The notes beneath the pieces are model-generated. The model ran no database searches, was not told the origin of the DNA, and saw only the letters and a list, made by a program, of their open reading frames with translations. Positions 37,801 to 45,835 of a stretch of DNA of 64,000 bases are shown here, piece after piece; within the stretch, counting starts at the first letter, position 1; each line of letters opens with the position of its first letter. The position numbers were made by a program, and so were the translations under genes. The DNA is from Pseudomonas putida. GTDB taxonomy: Bacteria; Pseudomonadota; Gammaproteobacteria; Pseudomonadales; Pseudomonadaceae. Where the stretch lies: positions 1-64,000 of the forward strand of contig NZ_BSKJ01000013.1 in assembly GCF_030159595.1 (NCBI RefSeq), in the 5' to 3' direction.

Positions 37801-38196
37801 ATGAGCTTGCTTAAGTCTCGAGTTATCAAATCTCTTTTGGTCAGTGGCTTCGTTGGCGGATGCCTTGTGCCGTCTATGCATATCGTCTCGAGTGCCGAAG
37901 CAGCCGACTCTTTGTGTAAAGGCGTATCGGTCGTCTATCTGAACGTCAACAGAGTGCAGCTGCTCGCTCCGCCAGAGATGACGAAGCAATCCGAATTCTG
38001 GATGCGGCCACTTACAGAGACCCGTTTCGACGACGGTACTGAGGCGAACCCGACCTACGGACTTATCACTCAAGGCGGACAAATTTTTCAAGTACGAGGA
38101 GCTGAGGTATGTCCGTCTCTTTGGAGGACGCGATGTCATTCCTATACGGCGCCGGCGAGGTCGCCAAAGGGTGGGCGGGTGAGAGGGCTGACCTAA
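37801..38196 (+). CDS. Unknown exported protein, second of two tandem paralogues
   Basis: The protein has a signal peptide ('KSLLVSGFVGGCLVPSMHIV', with a probable cut after 'SAEA' or 'AEAA') followed by a domain paralogous to the C-terminal half of the preceding gene, with the shared 'QLLAPP' motif. So one copy appears cytoplasmic and the other exported. The last 30 residues, after 'FQVRGAEV', have no counterpart in the paralogue and overlap the next gene by 88 bases in another frame. The end may therefore be a natural overlap or a frameshift near 38100. Function unknown. Confidence 0.5.
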   Translation: MSLLKSRVIKSLLVSGFVGGCLVPSMHIVSSAEAADSLCKGVSVVYLNVNRVQLLAPPEMTKQSEFWMRPLTETRFDDGTEANPTYGLITQGGQIFQVRGAEVCPSLWRTRCHSYTAPARSPKGGRVRGLT

Positions 38197-38504
38197 TTAA
38201 AGCCGCCCAGGAGCGCTTTCCTGGAAAAGCATTCTGCCTCGTGAAGCGATGGATCATTGTCGAAATCCCCCCGAATGAGGTTGAGCCATTGCCGGGTGGA
38301 ATCGCACCGATGCTCGTGCTCGCTCATGAAGTCATCTACGACAGTCGAGTGCGTTTTGTACCCGGCAGTTGGGTGAGATCAACCTATGCGGTCTCGCATG
38401 AGCATCCATGGATGTTCGAGACTCGCAACACAATCTATCTGCTTGTCGGGGACGGATACAGGAAGCAAGCATCACTCGAGTTGGTGTTGTCATTTCGTCC
38501 TTGA
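38109..38504 (+). CDS. DUF6957-like protein
   Basis: This 131-residue protein resembles, from memory, the DUF6957 group of small Pseudomonas proteins: a 'RFPGKAFCLVKRW' block near residue 36, then 'LAHEVIYDSRVRFVPGSWVR' and 'FETRNTIYLLVGDGYRKQAS'. No function is known to me. Its ATG at 38109 follows 'gctgaggt' and lies inside the end of the preceding reading frame. A hairpin near 38521-38551 separates it from the phosphoesterase gene. Confidence 0.55.
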   Translation: MSVSLEDAMSFLYGAGEVAKGWAGERADLIKAAQERFPGKAFCLVKRWIIVEIPPNEVEPLPGGIAPMLVLAHEVIYDSRVRFVPGSWVRSTYAVSHEHPWMFETRNTIYLLVGDGYRKQASLELVLSFRP

Positions 38505-38578
38505 GCATTGCAGATTTTGCAGCCCGGTCGTCCTTCGGACTGACCCGGGAGTAGCGACGCTACCCTATGGAGCGCGGT

Positions 38579-39307
38579 ATGAAGATTGCGGTCTACTCGG
38601 ATTTGCACAATGAGTTTTCGGAGTTCGAGCCACCTCAGCTGGATGTCGAGCTGGTCGTGCTCGCCGGAGACATCTCGGTGCGCGGTCAAGGGGTCGAGTG
38701 GGCAAACGCGGCGTTCGACTGTCCAGTGATCTACGTCCCTGGGAATCACGAGTTCTACCGGGGGCACTTAGACCGCACGCTGACGAAGATGCAACAGGCG
38801 GCAACTGGGCATGTTCATGTTCTGGATAACCAGACACTGATCGTTGGTGATGTCAGATTTTTAGCGGCGACGGCGTGGACAGATTTTACGTCGACAGGGG
38901 ATTACCGCGTAGCGATGTCGTTGTGCTGGGAGTGGATGAGCGACTTCAACCAGATCCGAATCGGCGAGGGCTTTAGAAAGCTTCGGCCTGTCGATCTCAT
39001 CGCGCGCAACATTTGTGCGCGGGACTTTCTGGCTACGGAGTTGGCTAAGGATTTCGGAGGCAAGACCGTCGTCATCACGCATCATTGCCCGATTGAAGAG
39101 GTCGCTGGTGATGGTCATGAAGGCCACCTCGGTGCTGCGTACTTCAACCAGTGGCATGACCTAGTTTCGCAGGCTGATGCCTGGATCTTCGGCCATACCC
39201 ATTACGCGGTCGAAAGGGTCGTTTCGGGATGTCGGCTCATATCGAACCCCAGAGGGTATCCAGGTGAAAAGACCGGCTTTGTACCGGACTTCATCATTGA
39301 AATCTAA
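38579..39307 (+). CDS. Calcineurin-like metallophosphoesterase
   Basis: This 242-residue protein has the full set of calcineurin-like motifs: 'SDLHNEF', 'LAGDIS', 'GNHEFYRG', 'ITHHCP' and 'FGHTHYA', which bind two metal ions and cleave phosphomono- or diesters. The substrate is not evident. The ATG at 38579 is chosen because 'ggagcg' lies 5-7 bases before it and homology begins at 'MKIAVYSDLH'; an ATG four codons earlier is possible. It sits amid unknown island genes, where such phosphoesterases sometimes belong to nucleotide-signalling or defence modules; that is only suggestive here. Confidence 0.85.
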   Translation: MKIAVYSDLHNEFSEFEPPQLDVELVVLAGDISVRGQGVEWANAAFDCPVIYVPGNHEFYRGHLDRTLTKMQQAATGHVHVLDNQTLIVGDVRFLAATAWTDFTSTGDYRVAMSLCWEWMSDFNQIRIGEGFRKLRPVDLIARNICARDFLATELAKDFGGKTVVITHHCPIEEVAGDGHEGHLGAAYFNQWHDLVSQADAWIFGHTHYAVERVVSGCRLISNPRGYPGEKTGFVPDFIIEI

Positions 39308-39368
39308 GCGCCTCTAGGAGCGATAGCTCTCAGAGGGTGTTGAATTGGACGCAGGAGCGCAAGTACAC

Positions 39369-39764
39369 ATGACAGATGAGATCATCAGGTACCGAGGTGA
39401 AGAACCATCGATTTTTCAGCTCACGCGCATCATACAAGCGATGGGTCAGCAGTATCCTGTGCCGATCACTGCCTATCTGAGCGACGTTGAAATTTCGAAC
39501 GATTGCGCAGTCGGGGTCGTGGTTGGTCAGATCGTTCCAGGGCTTATTGAGAAGCGCACAGGGGCATATTTGCTTACGACCACGCCGATCTTCTCGTTGA
39601 TTAGAGTAGGGCGCTTCTGGATGGGTGATACAAAGGCAGGGAATTTTGTTCTGACTTCATTCAAGCGCGGAGCGGGCCGGAAGAGTCTTCGAGCCTTCAT
39701 TACAAGCGCAGACCAACCTGACGCTTCTCCAACGAGCGAGCCAGGCGCCTTTGCGGGCGCCTGA
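39369..39764 (+). CDS. Unknown cargo protein
   Basis: This 131-residue reading frame continues the plus-strand cluster 61 bases after the phosphoesterase gene. It contains two moderately hydrophobic strands ('VGVVVGQIVPGLI', 'GAYLLTTTPIFSLIRVGRFW') but no convincing membrane helix, and a low-complexity Pro/Ala/Ser tail. The ATG at 39369 is used; a TTG eight codons earlier is possible, with 'agagggtg' before it. I do not recognise a family. Confidence 0.5.
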   Translation: MTDEIIRYRGEEPSIFQLTRIIQAMGQQYPVPITAYLSDVEISNDCAVGVVVGQIVPGLIEKRTGAYLLTTTPIFSLIRVGRFWMGDTKAGNFVLTSFKRGAGRKSLRAFITSADQPDASPTSEPGAFAGA

Positions 39765-39781
39765 AAGGTCTAGTATGCGGA

Positions 39782-40075
39782 TCAGTTGAGCGTCGCGAGT
39801 AGGGTACGCAAAAAATCCTGACGGCGATGAATCGAGCTTAGAATCACGTAGTCGCGTTCACCATCTGGTGGTAGATGACCACATTCCATTAGGCCGATGA
39901 TATAACCCTCCGCCTTCCCTCGGGCCTCGCGCAGGTCTTGCTCAGTTGTGGATTTGTGGATGTCATCCACCAGACGTTTCCAACGCTCGGCTTGGCGTTT
40001 GCCGACGGGGTCGCTGGAGAAAGAGGGAGCGTGAAGCAGTGACTCGTAATAACCGGGCGCAGCTAGCGTGCTCAA
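39782..40075 (-). CDS. Small unknown protein
   Basis: This 97-residue frame on the minus strand converges on the previous gene with a 17-base gap. It is polar and helical ('ERWKRLVDDIHKSTTEQDLR', 'EARGKAEGYIIGLMECGHLP'), with no recognised domain. It starts at a TTG, and the start is uncertain. The reading frame is free of rare-codon clusters and looks real, but support is modest. Confidence 0.4.
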   Translation of the reverse strand: MSTLAAPGYYESLLHAPSFSSDPVGKRQAERWKRLVDDIHKSTTEQDLREARGKAEGYIIGLMECGHLPPDGERDYVILSSIHRRQDFLRTLLATLN

Positions 40076-40240
40076 GCGGGATGCTCCAGAGATTGAACTT
40101 GAGGCAAGATTATCATGCGTACACTCAATCGCCTGTTACTGGCCCGTCAGGGGCAGGCTCCTCGCATCTAGGCGCTGGAAGCTGAGCATAGAGTTATGGG
40201 GTCTGGCTAGACAGATGCTGGCAGTTTGCGGAGGTGTGGT

Positions 40241-40558
40241 ATGAAGGCCACGCAAGCAGGTGAACATGAAACGGCCATCAACGTGGTATGCGATGTCTGC
40301 TGTATGTCTACGCGAAATGGCGAAAGTGAGCCTCAGTACGGAACGATGCATGCGTCATGGGGCAAAGGCTCAGCGCATTGCGGCGAGGAGTATGAGCTTC
40401 ACCTGTGCGAGAGCTGCTTTTTCTCGCACATGGCTGAGATGAAGCGGGCGCGGTGGCTTGCTGTGATGTTCGATGAGAAAGGCGACGCTATTTTGGGTGA
40501 TGACGCCTTCGGACGTGTTACTAAATCTGCCAAGGAGGGTGGTGGAGAGCCTTGCTGA
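40241..40558 (+). CDS. Small cysteine-rich protein, probable zinc ribbon
   Basis: This 105-residue protein has two cysteine pairs ('VVCDVCCMSTR' near the start and 'LHLCESCFFSHMAE' near residue 63), spaced as in a zinc ribbon, and a Gly/His-rich link between them. Similar small proteins occur in Pseudomonas genomic islands, by my recollection. The ATG at 40241 follows 'ggaggtgtggt', a good ribosome-binding site. Function unknown; it lies next to the SIR2-HerA operon but points towards it. Confidence 0.6.
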   Translation: MKATQAGEHETAINVVCDVCCMSTRNGESEPQYGTMHASWGKGSAHCGEEYELHLCESCFFSHMAEMKRARWLAVMFDEKGDAILGDDAFGRVTKSAKEGGGEPC

Positions 40559-40685
40559 CCGTAAGCTCACGGTTTAGGTCGAATTATGGAAAAGCAATAA
40601 TTATTGCTGATGAATAATTTTCGCCAGCCTGCAGCGACCGCAAGTGGCGCGCTTCAACGATAGAAGGGCGCCACTGGGTAGTAGA

Positions 40686-42404
40686 CTAGCTTGGCTTCCC
40701 CCAAGTGCTTTGGAAGCTGGGGCCATCAGACTTGGGTGGCTGGGTTGGTTTGGCTATCTGAATCGTAACCGGGATCGGGAAATCCACACCCACCATCGCG
40801 ACCTCACCCTGCTTCAGGTTTGGCAGGAATGCAGCAGCGGAGCGATCGATCTCACCGCAGGCTCGTTCAACCACTTCGCGGTCACGGTCGTTGGTAAGCC
40901 GGTGGACGAGCAGGGTACCCATCTGACTGAGCACGCCTTCGGTTATGTCGCGCGGTCGCTGGGTCGCCAGGCAAATGTTCAGCCCGTATTTTCGACCCTC
41001 CTTCGCGATCAGTTCAAAGGCATCCAGATTCTGTAGGTCATCCTCGTTACCGACGGTTTTGCCCAGGAAATTATGAGCCTCGTCGAGGATAGTGATTAGC
41101 GGCTTTGTCCTGAAAACCTCAGCCCTGGCTCGCTGTAGTAGAAGTCTTCCGATAACGTTGGCCACCACCTCACGGGCGTTGAACTCGTATCCAATTGAGC
41201 TCAAGCAGACCCTGAACAGCTTCTTGTCGCTGCGAATGAAGCTGTCCAGTTGATCCACGAAATTGGGAATGCCGGCAGCAGGACTGAAGACGCAGCCCAG
41301 CGATGGCGACTCCATCACACCGAGGATGCGGGTCATCAGGGATGAGCAGTGGGAGATCTCGTTACTGGCACCCCCAAAACGCTCTGGATCGTTGAAAGCG
41401 GTGGGGTAGCAACACTCCTGCACCAACTGAGGTACCAGCTTACGAGGGTTAAATGGCGTTGTTGGATTTCCTACAAGGCTTGCGTTGTTGTCTCTGTTCA
41501 TGGCCTCGCGATAGACCTCTTTCGATTGGTCTACCTTCCAGACGATGTGTCTCGGGAACAGGTCTGGTGCGAGATGTACGAGCCTTAGGCTTTTGATCGC
41601 CTCCCTCAGCTTAGGGCCTTGGGTTTTGCCCGATGGTTGGAAGAGGGCAATGAAGTCGGACTCGGTGAAGCTAGTCGGCGGAATCGCGACTTCTACAGAG
41701 CCTTCGGCCAGATGAAGAGGGCTACCGAGGTGGCAATGAATCGTGTCATCACCAACGAGTGAGCGGTACTCACCTGTGGCATCGATCAGTACTACTTTGG
41801 CTGAGAAGCGGCGACACTCCTCGATCAGCTTGGATGTCGTCCAGCTCTTGCCGCCGCCTGTGGAGCCCAGGATTGCGCAGTGCCGTCCGAAAATTTTTTC
41901 GGGAGTGACGGCAATAGGGAATCCGCCATCCCCGGCAACGTGACCAAGGTTCAATGCTACCTCAGGTGGCGCGCCATCTACCCCCGTTGAAGTCAGTAAT
42001 GGAATCTGGGAGATAAATTTTCCTGGAGCGGAATAGACCCGATCGCCAAGCCGTGGGTATGAGCTGACTCCCGCAGTGACCCGTAGAGATTGTGGGTTTA
42101 CGGAGCCCAGCAGCCGTATGAAGCCGATCGCATCGATTTGGCGGCTGCCAGCAAAGTCTTGGGAAATTTCCGTGCGATCCCTGTCAGGCAGTGTCACCTC
42201 GGTTATGCGTCCTAGTAGCACTGCTTGTTGGCCTTCGATGAGCACGAGCTCGCCAACTTCACCCTTGCCGTATCGGTTGTGGCCCAAGTACTGGCCGCTC
42301 ACGTTGCCGGCATGGGCAAGGTTGGTTTTAACCAGGTGGGCGCTCACACTCGAAACCACGCCAATTTTGAGATTGCTGGCCAAAATCCCGTCGAGAGAAC
42401 TCAT
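40686..42404 (-). CDS. herA: HerA-like ATPase of a SIR2-HerA defence pair
   Basis: The 572-residue protein has an N-terminal HAS-barrel (residues about 10-130), Walker A 'GSTGGGKS' (180-187), Walker B 'ILDEAH' (439-444), the 'ATQRPRDIT' sensor (480-488) and a likely arginine finger in 'LTNDRDRE'. HerA proteins form hexameric DNA translocases. Here it follows a SIR2 gene with a 4-base overlap (ATGA), the arrangement of the SIR2-HerA antiphage system, in which HerA assembles with SIR2 and the complex degrades NAD+ and acts on DNA. No NurA gene is nearby, which argues against a repair role. It is the downstream gene of the pair. Confidence 0.88.
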   Translation of the reverse strand: MSSLDGILASNLKIGVVSSVSAHLVKTNLAHAGNVSGQYLGHNRYGKGEVGELVLIEGQQAVLLGRITEVTLPDRDRTEISQDFAGSRQIDAIGFIRLLGSVNPQSLRVTAGVSSYPRLGDRVYSAPGKFISQIPLLTSTGVDGAPPEVALNLGHVAGDGGFPIAVTPEKIFGRHCAILGSTGGGKSWTTSKLIEECRRFSAKVVLIDATGEYRSLVGDDTIHCHLGSPLHLAEGSVEVAIPPTSFTESDFIALFQPSGKTQGPKLREAIKSLRLVHLAPDLFPRHIVWKVDQSKEVYREAMNRDNNASLVGNPTTPFNPRKLVPQLVQECCYPTAFNDPERFGGASNEISHCSSLMTRILGVMESPSLGCVFSPAAGIPNFVDQLDSFIRSDKKLFRVCLSSIGYEFNAREVVANVIGRLLLQRARAEVFRTKPLITILDEAHNFLGKTVGNEDDLQNLDAFELIAKEGRKYGLNICLATQRPRDITEGVLSQMGTLLVHRLTNDRDREVVERACGEIDRSAAAFLPNLKQGEVAMVGVDFPIPVTIQIAKPTQPPKSDGPSFQSTWGKPS

Positions 42405-43705
42405 GCGTTTTGGCTCCCCAGGCGTCTCACAGCATTAGCCAACTGTTCTGCAGGTGATGCGGTTCTCAGGTGCGGTATGTGGCTGACCAGGTTGCTGAAC
42501 GAGCCACTGATGAAGTGGATGTCTAGGCCACGCCTGGCGAGGTCATGGAATCTACCCCAATAGTCACTCGAGCCATGGTGCCCCCTGTTATGCAGATGCG
42601 TGATGCACTGGAAATCGCAGAGTATGAGTTTCAGGCTTGGGTTGGACTGGATTGCTGAGAAAATAGGTTCGGAGAGGTGATCATCGTTAAAGCCGAAGCC
42701 CGCGACGATGAGGCAACTGTTGGGCTGTCGCAGAAACTCCAGATAGCGTGACAGAAGCTCCAGATGAGGCTGCAGGAATGCCTGTTGGTATTTGCCTTTG
42801 GCAGGGTAGATCAGACACGCATTCGCGGGTGTGGGCGCTGTGTCCTCGTAGATTTCCGTGCCTTCTCTGCTCCAGCTGACCGATCCATGCAATTTCAGAA
42901 GCTGGAATACTCCTTCTGCGAACTCATGACCTTCAGCCTCTCGCCTGACGATGTCGTAGCTGAAATGCTTACCATCGAACCGCCGCCTACGGGTGTAGGA
43001 GAATCCATCGATGGCCATCATCCCGAGGTCAGACGCTGCTGTCTCGAAGCACATGTCATAGTTCGTGGTGAAAACCTTGAGGCGCGGGTCTCGGACTCGT
43101 CGTCTCGCCAGCTTTTGCAGCAACTGCCTGTAAGCAGAAATATCGGCGTTCTGGGCCCGTAGGAAAGCCGAGCATGAATCTAGGATGACTGCTTTAACCT
43201 CGCTGACGAACCCTTCAACAGCGGTGTCCTTGTTGAATGCGAGATAGGCGTCGCACTGCGAGAGGAAATGCTCGATGTTTGGGTTTATGGTTTCGTTGTA
43301 CCGCACCACGTCCATCACACGTGCAGCAGCTTCTGTGGGATCCCCTGAGTCTGGCCTGCACATCGAGCGCTTCCACAGATCCCACATGCTTGGCCCGCCG
43401 GGTGCACCTAAAGATGTCCCGCTTCCCGCCAAAAAACCTAGATTGGGAATTTGCAGTGCTGCAGCGAGCATGTCCGACAGCGCTGATCGGTTGGAAACGA
43501 TCTTCGCTAGATCAGGTGTTTCTACGTCCTTGAGGACGTTGAACGCTTCTTCGTTTAACGGCGCCCAATCAGAAGCTCCAGGGGGTAGGTATGCCTGAAG
43601 CCCTTTACGGTTGGCATCAAGCTCCACAGGTGCCACTGGAGAGGTTGAAGGGATTACCGGGTCTACAGGCGGGATTACGGCTGGCGAGGCGTTTTGGTTC
43701 GACAT
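42401..43705 (-). CDS. SIR2-family NADase of a SIR2-HerA defence pair
   Basis: The 434-residue protein has a Pro-rich N-terminus and then SIR2 motifs: the nucleotide-binding 'LAGSGTSLG' (about 92-100), 'FTTNYD' (212-217) in place of the TQN motif, the catalytic histidine in 'LLKLHGSVSW' (His273) and 'VAGFGFNDDHL' near residue 350. In defence systems this domain hydrolyses NAD+ to halt phage growth. The ATG at 43705 has AGGA 8 bases upstream; the in-frame GTG two codons earlier lies too close to that site. It heads a two-gene operon with herA. Confidence 0.88.
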   Translation of the reverse strand: MSNQNASPAVIPPVDPVIPSTSPVAPVELDANRKGLQAYLPPGASDWAPLNEEAFNVLKDVETPDLAKIVSNRSALSDMLAAALQIPNLGFLAGSGTSLGAPGGPSMWDLWKRSMCRPDSGDPTEAAARVMDVVRYNETINPNIEHFLSQCDAYLAFNKDTAVEGFVSEVKAVILDSCSAFLRAQNADISAYRQLLQKLARRRVRDPRLKVFTTNYDMCFETAASDLGMMAIDGFSYTRRRRFDGKHFSYDIVRREAEGHEFAEGVFQLLKLHGSVSWSREGTEIYEDTAPTPANACLIYPAKGKYQQAFLQPHLELLSRYLEFLRQPNSCLIVAGFGFNDDHLSEPIFSAIQSNPSLKLILCDFQCITHLHNRGHHGSSDYWGRFHDLARRGLDIHFISGSFSNLVSHIPHLRTASPAEQLANAVRRLGSQNA

Positions 43706-44323
43706 CAACACGATCCTTGAGGGTGCGGCGAATCCCGACGGCTCCCTACGAGCCGGTCGAGTGCGCGTGATGAAACCTATAGGTAACGCAGTCTGGGCAT
43801 AATGCCATCGGCGTTTTGTCGCCGGTAGTGGGTTAATGGGCTGAGCATGGTTGGCTTGTTACAAGACTCATCGCCTATCTGTCCAATTTTTGCATTAAGA
43901 CTGGAGACTTGCAGCTTTGCGGGGAAACGATTTGCTCAGTCGGGCATCATCGCTCCGATGGCGTAGCTAAACCCATAAGCGTCCATCATTGGGTAAAGCG
44001 ATCATGGTGCCCAAGAAGCAAAGAATCGACGATCACAGACCAAAGTGAGCTCGCAGCAACAGTGAAGAGCAGTATCGCTACAAAAGACCAAACCAGCGCA
44101 TATCTCACTGCATTGGATTGCTGGCATACGCAAGTTTAACGCCGACGATATTGCAGATTATCTCGCCGATCTTTGTCGATCTGCAGGGGAATAGCTTAGG
44201 ATTCAATCTGGAATCATTGAATAGTTGTATATTCCCAAATAGAATAAATAAATTATTTTAAATTCCTTTTTTTGGCGTTTTAGGCGTGTGATAGTGGCCG
44301 CCCCGTTCGCATCCGAAAGCACC
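43706..44323. other. Intergenic region between the defence pair and the sigma-factor gene
   Basis: About 620 bases without a convincing gene. The left part should hold the SIR2-HerA promoter. The last 100 bases (44215-44280) are very AT-rich and probably carry the promoter of the sigma-factor gene. I looked here for the island's right end and for the missing tRNA-Ser 3' half and found neither. Confidence 0.5.
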
Positions 44324-44824
44324 ATGTCTACTCCAAACCACCTGTTCACGGCGATGTTTGCGCAGCACTACCAGTGGCTGCGCAGCCGGGTCAGTCGCAC
44401 GCTTGGATGCAGATTCCGTGCTGATGACGTTGCAGCAGACACCTTTGTCCGGGTGTTACGCATGGATGATCTCAGCAGCATCCGAGAACCCAAGACCTTA
44501 CTGAGCACTATTGCCAAGCGGCTGATCATCGACAGCTGGAGGCGTGAGGATATTGAGCGAGCGTTCCTCGCTTCGCTTGCAACTGAGCCTCATAACACGG
44601 TTGTCGATCCGGAAGAGCATGCCCAGGTGATGCAATACATCGTCGCGCTGGACAAGGCGTTGTCGGCGGTCTCTCGACAGGCAAAGCAGGCGTTCGTGCT
44701 CAGTCTCTTCGATGGGCTTACCTATGAACAAATTGGACGGGCGCTTGGCATATCCAAGAGCCGGGTGCACCAGCACATGGAGAAGGCTTACATGGCAGCG
44801 TTTCAGGTGATGCCGCATGAGTGA
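44324..44824 (+). CDS. FecI-type ECF sigma factor
   Basis: The 166-residue protein has region 2 ('YQWLRSRVSRTLGCRFRADD', 'VAADTFVRVL') and region 4 ('LSLFDGLTYEQIGRALGISK', 'SRVHQHMEKAY') of the iron-starvation class of ECF sigma factors. Such factors are released by a FecR-like partner when a TonB receptor binds its ligand. The ATG at 44324 matches the usual family start. Its stop overlaps the fecR start by 8 bases. The cluster suggests that it transcribes the receptor gene at 45836. Confidence 0.9.
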   Translation: MSTPNHLFTAMFAQHYQWLRSRVSRTLGCRFRADDVAADTFVRVLRMDDLSSIREPKTLLSTIAKRLIIDSWRREDIERAFLASLATEPHNTVVDPEEHAQVMQYIVALDKALSAVSRQAKQAFVLSLFDGLTYEQIGRALGISKSRVHQHMEKAYMAAFQVMPHE

Positions 44825-45764
44825 GGGACACTCTCAGGGCGTAGTTTCAGAAGCTGTCAGATGGCTGGCAATCATGAATTCAGGTTCCGTCACGTCTTCG
44901 CAAGCGACGGCCTTTATGGCGTGGCGAGACGCTTCCGATGAGCATGCACGCTGCATGGATGAGTTAGTTAGCAGGCTTGGGGCCATCCGAGACTCACCAC
45001 TCAGCAAGCTGAGCTCACAGCAAATTTCCCGGAGCTTGAATGCGCCCTCATCCAGACGGCAATTCATCAATGGGATGTTTGCCATCACGGCCTGCGCCGT
45101 GTCAGCAGCCATACTGTCGAGGGTTGGAAGTACTGGTTTCGCTTGGCCCGGTGATCTCTACACCGGTATTGGAGAGCGGGAGTCCTATGATCTGGCCGAT
45201 GGAAGCCGGGTGACTCTCAATTCTGCTACCCGTGTAAGTCCAAGTGTGACTCAGCGTGAGCGCTCGCTTGCAGTCCATCGCGGCGAACTCATTCTGGATG
45301 TTCGCCCAGGTCACACACCTTTCCTGATCAATGCTGCGGGTTGGCAATTGAGTGCCAATCAAAAACGATTGCTTGTCCGGTGTGAGCGTGACGGAGGTTA
45401 CCTCGTAGCGTTGGACGGAGACTTGGAACTCAAGAATGGTCAGGCACGAGTTCGGGTGGCACAAGGTCGATGGGCGAGATTCAATGATGCAGGGGAGCTG
45501 CGTACTGGGGTTGCCGCAGCTGACGAAACACTTTGGCTGAAGGGCCTGTTGGAGGTCAACAGCCTGCCTTTGGTAGACGTTATCGAGCGAATCAGGCCGT
45601 ACCGCCGAGGTGTCATCCAGCTCTCGGCTGACGTAGCCAATGTCCCAATCAGCGGCATCTTACCCCTCGATAATACTGATCACGCACTGGCGATGCTGTC
45701 TCGGATTGCGCCTATCAAGGTGACGAGAGTGTGGGACGTTTGGGTAAAAATTGACGCTGCATAA
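44817..45764 (+). CDS. FecR-type transmembrane anti-sigma factor
   Basis: The 315-residue protein has the N-terminal DUF4880 segment ('EAVRWLAIMNSGSVTSSQAT', 'FMAWRDASDEHARCMDE'), a single membrane helix near residue 90 ('NGMFAITACAVSAAILSRVG'), and the periplasmic FecR domain ('LADGSRVTLNSATRVSPSVT', then 'AVHRGELILDV'). It relays the receptor's signal to the sigma factor. A C-terminal STN-like segment ('YRRGVIQLSADVANVPISG') is also typical. It overlaps the sigma gene and precedes the receptor gene by 71 bases. Confidence 0.92.
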   Translation: MSEGHSQGVVSEAVRWLAIMNSGSVTSSQATAFMAWRDASDEHARCMDELVSRLGAIRDSPLSKLSSQQISRSLNAPSSRRQFINGMFAITACAVSAAILSRVGSTGFAWPGDLYTGIGERESYDLADGSRVTLNSATRVSPSVTQRERSLAVHRGELILDVRPGHTPFLINAAGWQLSANQKRLLVRCERDGGYLVALDGDLELKNGQARVRVAQGRWARFNDAGELRTGVAAADETLWLKGLLEVNSLPLVDVIERIRPYRRGVIQLSADVANVPISGILPLDNTDHALAMLSRIAPIKVTRVWDVWVKIDAA

Positions 45765-45794
45765 GCTCATGCAAAACCGTTCTATCGAAGAGCT

Positions 45795-45820
45795 GGAAAT
45801 AGATTTTCGCTGGCCGTCCT
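45795..45820 (+). promoter_or_regulatory. Candidate FecI-type sigma promoter of the TonB receptor gene
   Basis: GGAAAT (45795-45800) followed after 16 bases by TCCT (45817-45820) resembles the -35 and -10 elements known for the fecA promoter and related iron-starvation sigma promoters. It lies 16 bases before the receptor start, which is close, so the fit is suggestive and not proven. Confidence 0.45.
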
Positions 45821-45835
45821 CAAGGCATACACAAC

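Noticed and set aside
40686..43705. HerA-NurA DNA-repair pair
   Set aside because: The partner is a SIR2 protein and no NurA nuclease is near; the gene order is that of the defence system.
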